From CAZIAK01 sp964537035 (GTDB lineage Bacteria > Planctomycetota > B15-G4), in contig CAZIAK010000011.1 of assembly GCA_964537035.1 (NCBI GenBank), forward strand, positions 1 to 64,000: a stretch of DNA of 64,000 nt, in the 5' to 3' direction. Under the pieces are notes generated by a model, which made no database searches, was not told the DNA's origin, and was given only the letters and a program-made list of their open reading frames with translations. Of the stretch, positions 28,766 through 35,649 are shown in pieces (the first letter of the stretch is position 1; each line of letters opens with the position of its first letter). Made by a program: the position numbers and the translations under genes.

Positions 28766-29248
28766 GTGAGAATCCTCTCGTTCCGCCTCAACGGCGACGC
28801 GGTCGAGGTGGCCGCGCCCGACCATTGGACACTGCTCGAAGTGCTGCGCTATCGAGCTGGGCTCACGGGCACCAAGCAAGGTTGCGACAAGGGCGACTGC
28901 GGCGCCTGCACTCTGCACGTGGACGGTCGCTCCGTGCTCTCGTGCCTGACCCTGGCCGCCGACATCGACGGTCGCGAGGTCACCACCATCGAGGGCCTGG
29001 TGGGACCGGACGGCCCGGACATCGTGCAGGACAGCTTCGACCACACCGGCGCCCTGCAGTGCGGCTTCTGCCAGCCGGGCATGATGATGGCGGCTCGGCA
29101 GCTGGTCAGCGAAAACCCCGCCGCGACCCGTGCTGACATCAAGCAGGCCCTGTCCAGCAACCTCTGCCGCTGCACGGGCTACACCAAGATCTACGAGGCC
29201 GTCGAGCGGGCCTGCGGCCTGGAACGCGAGCGGTTGGGGCAAGGCTGA
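28766..29248 (+). CDS. Molybdenum hydroxylase, [2Fe-2S] subunit
   Basis: A 160-aa small subunit of a xanthine-oxidase-family enzyme. The ferredoxin-type cluster uses Cys40, 45, 48 and 60 (motif GCDKGDCGACT). The second cluster uses Cys99, 102, 134 and 136 (motifs CGFCQPG and CRCTGY). It passes electrons between the molybdenum and FAD subunits. The start is GTG 28766. Its stop overlaps the ATG of the large subunit (TGATG). The group most resembles 4-hydroxybenzoyl-CoA reductase (HcrC). Confidence 0.93.
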   Translation: MRILSFRLNGDAVEVAAPDHWTLLEVLRYRAGLTGTKQGCDKGDCGACTLHVDGRSVLSCLTLAADIDGREVTTIEGLVGPDGPDIVQDSFDHTGALQCGFCQPGMMMAARQLVSENPAATRADIKQALSSNLCRCTGYTKIYEAVERACGLERERLGQG

Positions 29249-31617
29249 TGGAACGCAAGGTCATCAACCGCACCCACGGCAGCGAGGCTCCCCACGGCAG
29301 CTTCTCACGGGTGGGCAAGCGTGCGCGCAAGGTCGACTCCATGGCGGTGGCCACGGGGCAGGCGGTGTACGCGGACGACATCCAGCTCCCGGGCATGTTG
29401 CACGGCAAGATGCTGCGCAGTCCTCACCCTCACGCAAAGGTGCTCTCGATCGACACCACTGCGGCCGAGGCCCTCGACGGGGTGCACGGTGTGCTGGTGG
29501 GGGCTGAGCTGCCCGTGCGCTACGGCGTCATCCCCTGGACGAAAGACGAGACGGCCCTGGCCACGGACAAGGTGCGCTTCGTGGGCGATGAGGTCGCCGC
29601 GGTGGCCGCCATCGACGAAGACACGGCCAATGCAGCCCTGCGCCTGATCGACGTGCAGTACGAGGTGCTGGACACGTACCTCGACCCGCGCAAGTCGCTG
29701 ACCACGCACGACCCCGCCATTCATGAGGACAGCCGCCACGGCAACGTCTCGAAGCACGTGATGCTCGAGTTTGGCGAGGTGGACGAAGACCTCGCGTCCT
29801 CCCATGCGCAGGTGACCGACAGCTACACCTTTCATGGCACGGCCCACGCGCCCATCGAGCCGCACTGCGCCGTGGCGCGTTGGTCTGGCGATGGTGTCCT
29901 GACGCTTTGGGCGTCCACACAGATCCCGCACTACGTGCATCGCACCTTGGCCTCGGTGCTTGAGTTGCCTGCGCATCGTATTCGGGTCATCCAGCCTCAG
30001 CTGGGCGGCGCGTTCGGGGGCAAGAGCGACCCCTTCTCCCACGAGATCTGCGCGGCCAAGCTGGCCATGAAGACAGGCCGGCCGGTGAAGTTCTTGCTCA
30101 CCCGCGAAGAGACCTTCTACACCCACCGCGGTCGCCATCCCATGGAGCTGAAGTTCTCCACGGGCTGCGACGCGTCGGGCAAGATCACCGCGGTGGCCAG
30201 CGAGATCCTGATCGATGGCGGCTCGTACAGCTCGTTTGGGTTGGTCACGACCTATTACTCGGGCCAGCTGCTCTGTGGCCCGTGCCATTTTCCCGCGTAC
30301 CGGTTCGACAGCACGCGGGTGTTCACCAACAAGCCGCCCTGCGGGCCCAAGCGAGGTCATGGATCGGTGCAGCCCCGGTTCGCGCTCGAGATTCAGCTCG
30401 ATCGCCTGGCCACCCAGATCGGCATGGATCCCATCGAGTTCCGGCGGGTCAACTGGCAGGGCGAGAACGTGACCACGGTGAACGGGCAGACGGTCACGTC
30501 GAACGGTTTCCTGCAGTGCCTCGACGACGTGGAGCGCGCCTGCGATTGGAAGAACAAGCGGGGCCAGCTGCCAGCCAACAAGGGCATCGGGCTGGCGGGC
30601 TCCATGTACATCTCGGGGACGAACTACAGCGTCTATCCCAACGACATGCCCCAGTCGGGCATTCTGGTGAAGCTCGATCGCTCGGGGCTGGCCTCGGTGT
30701 TCACCGGCACCTCGGACATCGGCCAGGGATGTACGTCGGTCATGGCCACGATCGTCGCCGAAGAGCTGGGCCTGCGCCTCGATCAGGTGCGGGTGACCAC
30801 CTCTGACACCGACACGTGCCCGGTCGATCTCGGTGCCTACAGCAGTCGCATCACCCTCATGGCAGGCAACGCGGCCCTCGACGCCGCGAGAAAGCTGCGC
30901 CACCAGCTGCAGCAGGCGGTGGGGGAGAAGCTCGGCTGCTCCCCCGGCCAGGTCCTGCTGGCAGACGGCGAGGCCTTCGATCGGGACCACCCGGAGGAAC
31001 GGCTCACCAGTCGCGACGCCTTCGAGCTGGCAGAGGCCAAGTTCGAGACCTTGGTGGCCGCAGGCAGCTACAACACGCCGGAGCGGGGCGGCGACTATCG
31101 GGGTGGCACCATCGGCGCGTCCCCGGCCTACTCGTTCACCGCCCACGTGGCCCAGGTCGAGGTCGACACCGAGACCGGCGAGATCACCGTGGAGCGCATG
31201 TGGATCGCCCATGATTGTGGGCGGGCCATCAGCCCGGTGGCGGTTGAAGGGCAAATCGAGGGCAGTACATATATGGGTGTGGCCGAGGTCGTCCTCGAAT
31301 CCCACGAGGTCTACGAGGACGAGACCCTGCCCGAGGCCGGTCTCCATCGCCGGCCGTCCCTGCTCGAATACACCATGCCTACGACCCTGGACACCCCTGA
31401 CCTCGTGGCCCTGATCGTCGAATCCATCGATCCTGAGGGCCCCTACGGAGCGAAGGAAGCGGGGGAGGGCCCCCTGCACGGGTCGCTCCCGGCGGTGGCC
31501 AACGCCATTTACGACGCCGCTGGCATCTGGCTCACCGACTTGCCCTTCACTCCGGGCAAGGTCCTCGCGGCACTGCGGGCGAAAGCCGAGGCCGACGCCG
31601 CTGGAGGCACCCCCTGA
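29248..31617 (+). CDS. Molybdenum hydroxylase, molybdopterin-binding large subunit
   Basis: A 789-aa catalytic subunit of the xanthine oxidase family. The Moco motif is GGAFGGKSDPFSHE. The catalytic base Glu lies in GAKEAGEGP near the C-terminus. A GPKRGHGSVQPRFALE segment resembles the substrate-site loop of HcrA-like enzymes. The order of genes (2Fe-2S, Mo, FAD) and the special FAD subunit point to a 4-hydroxybenzoyl-CoA-reductase-type enzyme that removes or adds an aromatic hydroxyl. No CoA ligase or ring reductase is encoded in the window, so the substrate is open. Confidence 0.9.
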   Translation: MERKVINRTHGSEAPHGSFSRVGKRARKVDSMAVATGQAVYADDIQLPGMLHGKMLRSPHPHAKVLSIDTTAAEALDGVHGVLVGAELPVRYGVIPWTKDETALATDKVRFVGDEVAAVAAIDEDTANAALRLIDVQYEVLDTYLDPRKSLTTHDPAIHEDSRHGNVSKHVMLEFGEVDEDLASSHAQVTDSYTFHGTAHAPIEPHCAVARWSGDGVLTLWASTQIPHYVHRTLASVLELPAHRIRVIQPQLGGAFGGKSDPFSHEICAAKLAMKTGRPVKFLLTREETFYTHRGRHPMELKFSTGCDASGKITAVASEILIDGGSYSSFGLVTTYYSGQLLCGPCHFPAYRFDSTRVFTNKPPCGPKRGHGSVQPRFALEIQLDRLATQIGMDPIEFRRVNWQGENVTTVNGQTVTSNGFLQCLDDVERACDWKNKRGQLPANKGIGLAGSMYISGTNYSVYPNDMPQSGILVKLDRSGLASVFTGTSDIGQGCTSVMATIVAEELGLRLDQVRVTTSDTDTCPVDLGAYSSRITLMAGNAALDAARKLRHQLQQAVGEKLGCSPGQVLLADGEAFDRDHPEERLTSRDAFELAEAKFETLVAAGSYNTPERGGDYRGGTIGASPAYSFTAHVAQVEVDTETGEITVERMWIAHDCGRAISPVAVEGQIEGSTYMGVAEVVLESHEVYEDETLPEAGLHRRPSLLEYTMPTTLDTPDLVALIVESIDPEGPYGAKEAGEGPLHGSLPAVANAIYDAAGIWLTDLPFTPGKVLAALRAKAEADAAGGTP

Positions 31618-31618
31618 G

Positions 31619-32623
31619 ATGTTGCGCCTACCGACGTTTGACCATCTGTCCCCGGCGACCATTGATGAGGTGCTGCAGATCTTGGCCGAGCGCCCGGGAG
31701 AGGCGCGGCTGCTGGCCGGTGGCACGGACCTGCTGCCGAACCTGAAGCACGGCATCGAGACGGCCCAGACCCTGGTGTCCCTGGCTCGGGTGCCCGGATT
31801 GGCGGGCATCGACTGCGGAGATGACGGCGCCTTGAGGCTCGGCGCCTTGCTCTCCCTCGAAGACCTGGCGGCCAGCGACGATGTGGCCGCTCGTCAGCCT
31901 GCCCTGGCCGTGGCGGCGGGGCTCGTGGCCGGTCCCCATCACCGCCGGATGGGCACCTTGGGGGGCAATGTCTGCCTGAACACCCGCTGCGTGTACATCA
32001 ACCAGAGCCACTTCTGGCGCGAGGCCCTGGGCTACTGCCTCAAGAAGGACGGCACGGTGTGCCATGTGGTCAAGGGCGGCAAGCGCTGCGTGGCCGCGGC
32101 CAGCAACGACACGGCCACGGCGCTCATTGCCGCGGGGGCCGAGCTGCTCATCGCCAGCCGCGAGCGAGGCCGTCGTACGGTGCCCATCGCGGATTTCTAC
32201 GTGAAGGATGGGGTGCACAACAAGCAGCTGGAGCCTGACGAGCTGCTCCTCGAGGTGTCCGTTCCGGCGCCAGCAGATGGCTGGCACAGCGCCTACAGCA
32301 AGCTACGCCCGCGGGATTCGATCGACTTCCCTCGTCTGTCGGTCGCCGTGGGCTATCGCCTGGTGGACGGAGTCGTGCGCGATCTGGTGATCGTGGTCTC
32401 GGCCCTGGCCAGCACGCCGCAGGTTCTACGCAAGGTAGGCGAGGCGGCGGATGGGCGGGCTCCAGAGGCTGCACTCTGGGCCGAGCTGGGCCAGCTGGCC
32501 ATGAAGCAGTGCCACCCCATGACCAGCATCGACGGTGATCCTGTCTGGCGGCGGGAGATGGTCGCCGTGCATGTCCGCCGCGCCCTGGCCCAGGCCCTCG
32601 ATCGAGGCCAGAGCCGCTCCTGA
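31619..32623 (+). CDS. Molybdenum hydroxylase FAD subunit with extra four-Cys loop (HcrB-like)
   Basis: A 334-aa subunit of the CoxM/XdhB FAD fold, with LLAGGTDLLP and MGTLGGNVCLNTRC as FAD-contact segments. It carries an inserted loop, from Cys124 to Cys157, with Cys124, 140, 148 and 157. The spacing (16, 8, 9) equals, as I recall, that of the [4Fe-4S] ligands in the beta subunit of Thauera 4-hydroxybenzoyl-CoA reductase. Ordinary CO or xanthine dehydrogenase FAD subunits lack this loop. In HcrB the extra cluster is thought to let electrons run in the reductive direction. It starts 2 nt after the large-subunit stop. Confidence 0.9.
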   Translation: MLRLPTFDHLSPATIDEVLQILAERPGEARLLAGGTDLLPNLKHGIETAQTLVSLARVPGLAGIDCGDDGALRLGALLSLEDLAASDDVAARQPALAVAAGLVAGPHHRRMGTLGGNVCLNTRCVYINQSHFWREALGYCLKKDGTVCHVVKGGKRCVAAASNDTATALIAAGAELLIASRERGRRTVPIADFYVKDGVHNKQLEPDELLLEVSVPAPADGWHSAYSKLRPRDSIDFPRLSVAVGYRLVDGVVRDLVIVVSALASTPQVLRKVGEAADGRAPEAALWAELGQLAMKQCHPMTSIDGDPVWRREMVAVHVRRALAQALDRGQSRS

Positions 32624-32692
32624 TCTGGGCAATCTGCTGAATGGCCCTACATTGAGGGGCGGAGATCGCCCGATGATGGGGATTCGGCCGCC

Positions 32693-32721
32693 TTGTCCGG
32701 ATCAGAATCGGCCGCTAGACT
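32693..32721 (+). promoter_or_regulatory. Candidate sigma70 promoter of the carbamoyltransferase group
   Basis: TTGTCC (32693-32698), 17 nt, then TAGACT (32716-32721). It lies 45 bp upstream of the small membrane protein gene at 32767. The same -10 hexamer is used by the peroxidase and pdxS promoters in this window. Confidence 0.55.
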
Positions 32722-32766
32722 CCCCCGCTGACCTGGCCCGCACCTCTCCCCGCCTCTGCCAACGCG

Positions 32767-32979
32767 ATGTTCCAGCCGATCTTGGAGTTCCTCGAACGCT
32801 TCGGCAACGTCGTCGGCCGCTTTCTGCTGACGGTCGTCTACATCGTCGCCGTCGCTCCGGTGGCCATCATCTACAGCCTCTTCGCCGATGCGCTGATGAC
32901 CAAGGCCCAGCCGGCCTCCACGTTCGTGCCCTGGCAGTCGATCAACGAGACCCTCGAAGACGCCCGCCGTCAGGACTGA
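32767..32979 (+). CDS. Small membrane protein, SxtJ-like
   Basis: A 70-aa protein with one long hydrophobic segment, about residues 18-42 (VVGRFLLTVVYIVAVAPVAI). The pattern 'VGRFLLTVVY...APVAIIYSLF' resembles the membrane half of SxtJ-family proteins found beside O-carbamoyltransferases, but the protein is about half their usual length. It ends 4 nt before the carbamoyltransferase ATG. The family call rests on pattern and position only. Confidence 0.6.
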   Translation: MFQPILEFLERFGNVVGRFLLTVVYIVAVAPVAIIYSLFADALMTKAQPASTFVPWQSINETLEDARRQD

Positions 32980-32983
32980 GCCC

Positions 32984-34774
32984 ATGTACATCCTCGGCCT
33001 CTCCTTCTACTACCACGACGGCTCTGCTGCCCTGATCAAGGATGGCGTGGTCATCGCCGCAGGCGAAGAAGAACGATTCACCCGTCGCAAGCACGACTCG
33101 AGCTTCCCGGAGCGGGCGATCCAGTTCTGCCTCGACTTCGAGGGCATCACCATCGACGACGTCGACTACGTGGTGTTCTACGAGAAGCCGTTCATCAAGT
33201 TCGAACGCCTGCTGATCACCGCCTTCCAGACCTTCCCCAAGTCGCTGCGGGTCTTCCGCGAGTCGATGCTGGCCTGGATGCAGAAGAAGCTCTGGGTCAA
33301 GAGCATGATGCTCGAGAAGCTCAAGATCCCGAAGTCGAAGCTGCTCTTCGCCGATCACCACATGAGCCACGCGGCGGCGTCGTTCTACACGTCGCCCTTC
33401 GACGAGGCCGCCGTGTTGACCCTCGACGGTGCCGGCGAATGGACCACGGCGACCATGGGCCACGGCAAGGGCACGCGCATCGAGATCCTCAACGAGATGC
33501 GTTTTCCCCATTCGGTGGGACTGCTCTACTCGGCCTTCACCGCGTACTGTGGTTTCGAGGTCAACGAGGGCGAATACAAGCTGATGGGCATGGCCCCTTA
33601 CGGCAAGCCCCAGTACGTCGATCGCATCATGAAGATGATCAAGATCGGCGAGGACGGCTCGCTCTGGCAGGACATGAAGTACTTCGCCTACCACCACTCG
33701 GCGACCAAGAGCTTCACCCCGGCGCTTGAAGAGGTCATGGGCCAGCCCGCTCGTGACCCCGCTCTCGAGGACAAGAGCCTCGACCCCTTCTACTGCGATG
33801 TGGCCCGGTCGATTCAGGCCGTGACCGAAGACATCGTCAAGAAGATGGTCAACCATCTGGTCAAGACCACCGGCTGCACCAACGTGTGCATGGCTGGGGG
33901 TGTGGCGCTCAACTCGGTGTCCAATGGCAAGCTCACCAAGGAGACCGACGCCGAGCAGCTGTACGTCCACTCGGCGCCCGGTGACGACGGCGCGAGTGTG
34001 GGTGCGGCGCTCTGGGCCTACCACCATCTGCTCGACAAGCCCCGCGTGGGTGCCCTCGATCACGCCTACCTGGGCAGCGAATACAGCGACGAGCAGGTCG
34101 AGAAGTTCTTGAAGGACAACGACATCGACTTCGAGAGAATCGAAGACGATGAGGCCTTCTTCGACCGGGTCAGCGACGACTTGATGGCTGGCAAGGTGGG
34201 CGGCTGGTTCCGTGGGCGTTTCGAGTGGGGGCCGCGAGCGTTGGGTGCCCGTTCGATCATCGCCGACGCCAGCAACGCCGAGATGAAAGAGATCGTCAAC
34301 GCGAAGATCAAGTTCCGCGAGGCGTTCCGGCCCTTCGCGCCCAGCGTGCTCTCTGAAGACGCGGCGGAGTGGTTCGAGCTGGCCGAGGGCGACGAAGCCT
34401 GGCCGGCCCGCTTCATGCTCTACGTGGTGCCGGTCAGAGAAGACAAGCGCGAGAAGATCCCCGCCATCACCCACGTCGACGGCTCGGGCCGTTTGCAGAC
34501 GGTGATCAAGGAGACCAACCCGGCCTACCACCGGATCATCGAGAGCTTCAAGGAGAAGACCGGCATCCCGGTCATCCTGAACACCTCGTTCAATCTCAAG
34601 GGTGAGCCCATCGTCGAGACGCCGGCGCAGGCCTTCAATACATTCAGTCGCAGTGAAATGGACGTGCTCTACCTGGGCAACTACATCGTCACGAAAGAAG
34701 CCAAGAAGATCATCGACAGCACGCCCTTCATGCTGCGGCACGAGGGCGATCGCGTGGCGGAGATGGTGAGTTGA
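32984..34774 (+). CDS. O-carbamoyltransferase (NodU/CmcH/SxtI family)
   Basis: A 596-aa enzyme that transfers a carbamoyl group from carbamoyl phosphate through carbamoyl-AMP to a hydroxyl. The N-terminal Kae1-like domain opens with ILGLSFYYHDGSAAL and has the metal/adenylate motif ADHHMSHAAASF (His125, His126, His129). The C-terminal domain contains GPRALGARSI, PFAPS and VILNTSFN, all typical of the family. Length is normal. Small membrane proteins on both sides suggest that it acts at the membrane on a lipid- or polymer-linked substrate. The following gene starts in a TTGA overlap. Confidence 0.93.
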   Translation: MYILGLSFYYHDGSAALIKDGVVIAAGEEERFTRRKHDSSFPERAIQFCLDFEGITIDDVDYVVFYEKPFIKFERLLITAFQTFPKSLRVFRESMLAWMQKKLWVKSMMLEKLKIPKSKLLFADHHMSHAAASFYTSPFDEAAVLTLDGAGEWTTATMGHGKGTRIEILNEMRFPHSVGLLYSAFTAYCGFEVNEGEYKLMGMAPYGKPQYVDRIMKMIKIGEDGSLWQDMKYFAYHHSATKSFTPALEEVMGQPARDPALEDKSLDPFYCDVARSIQAVTEDIVKKMVNHLVKTTGCTNVCMAGGVALNSVSNGKLTKETDAEQLYVHSAPGDDGASVGAALWAYHHLLDKPRVGALDHAYLGSEYSDEQVEKFLKDNDIDFERIEDDEAFFDRVSDDLMAGKVGGWFRGRFEWGPRALGARSIIADASNAEMKEIVNAKIKFREAFRPFAPSVLSEDAAEWFELAEGDEAWPARFMLYVVPVREDKREKIPAITHVDGSGRLQTVIKETNPAYHRIIESFKEKTGIPVILNTSFNLKGEPIVETPAQAFNTFSRSEMDVLYLGNYIVTKEAKKIIDSTPFMLRHEGDRVAEMVS

Positions 34775-35280
34775 CCAGCCCGTTTCTGAGTCTCGGCTTG
34801 GCTGAGGGCGATGCGACCCTGGCCACCCTCGATATCGTCTTCTTGACCCTGTGGGCGCTCTTCGGGCTGCTCTACTGGAACAACTACCGCAAGAGCGAGA
34901 GCATCGCCGGCGCCTTCGCCAAGGTGGCCGGGCTGCTGGCCTTCGTCTACCTGGTGATCAGCGGCTTCGACTGGCTGGAGACCGTGGTCCCCGCCGATCA
35001 GGTGATCACGTTCGGAATCGGCGAGGCGCCGACCGTCGAAGGGCCTCGGGTTCCTCTGCTGGCTGAGGGGTTCACCTGGTTCGTGAGCATCCTCCTGGTG
35101 CTGGTCGTCTGGTACGCCCGGGGCAAGTTCAGCACGGTGGGAGCGTTGATCCTGTCCGCTTGGGATCGGGGCCACTGGTACATGTTGCCCGTGATCTTCG
35201 TGCTCATGACCGTGGGTCTGCTGCTGGTGGCTGCTGCGGCGTCGCCCGTACTCTCCCCCTTCATCTACACGCTGTTCTAG
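34771..35280 (+). CDS. Membrane protein with DUF5989/SxtK-like C-terminus
   Basis: A 169-aa protein with about four membrane segments. TTG 34771 is the only start that joins the frame to the carbamoyltransferase stop (TTGA overlap). The last ~45 residues, from AWDRGHWYMLPVIF to SPFIYTLF, closely follow the pattern of DUF5989, a ~50-aa family usually encoded separately beside carbamoyltransferases (SxtK-like). Here that unit appears fused behind an extra ~120-aa membrane region. The function of the family is unknown. Confidence 0.7.
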   Translation: MTSPFLSLGLAEGDATLATLDIVFLTLWALFGLLYWNNYRKSESIAGAFAKVAGLLAFVYLVISGFDWLETVVPADQVITFGIGEAPTVEGPRVPLLAEGFTWFVSILLVLVVWYARGKFSTVGALILSAWDRGHWYMLPVIFVLMTVGLLLVAAAASPVLSPFIYTLF

Positions 35281-35283
35281 CGT

Positions 35284-35567
35284 GCTGGGGTCTGTTGGGT
35301 GAGCTGCGCCGTGGCTGCGTTGCAGCGGCCATGACCGATGCTCAACGTGGCTAGCGCCACGCCTCCGCTCGGGCAGACCGCTGCGCCTTGCCACGACACA
35401 GCTCACCCAACGATGGGGGCACTGACGGCGTGGCTGGGGTCTGTCGCGTGAGCTGTGCCGTGGCTGCGTTGTCGCGGCCACGCCTCATGCTCAACGTGGC
35501 TTGCGCCACGCCTCCGCTGCGGCGGACCACTGCGCCTTGCCACGACGCAGCTCACGCAATGATGGGT
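35284..35567. repeat. Tandem structured repeat (two ~135-bp units, 149-bp period)
   Basis: Units 35284-35418 and 35433-35567 align without gaps at about 87% identity. Each has imperfect 22-bp inverted ends (35294-35315 with 35390-35411; 35443-35464 with 35539-35560) around an inner hairpin CGTGGC-loop-GCCACG (35346-35361; 35495-35510). One outer pair changes from G35298-C35407 in unit 1 to C35447-G35556 in unit 2, a compensatory double change. The element fills most of the 369-bp gap before the transketolase-like gene. It resembles a REPIN or MITE-type element; no transposase is nearby. Confidence 0.85.
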
Positions 35568-35649
35568 GTGTCAACAGGTAGGGCAAGGGCTACGGCGTGG
35601 GGGGCTACAATCTGATGCCGTTTCTCTCTGGCTCTCTTATAGGCTGCCC

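Noticed and set aside
29305..31809. An 834-codon open frame antisense to the molybdenum subunit
   Set aside because: The sense strand carries clear Moco and active-site motifs; the antisense product has none.
32767..35280. A saxitoxin-like toxin cluster
   Set aside because: Only the carbamoyltransferase and its small partners are present; the polyketide synthase, amidinotransferase and oxygenases of a toxin cluster are missing.
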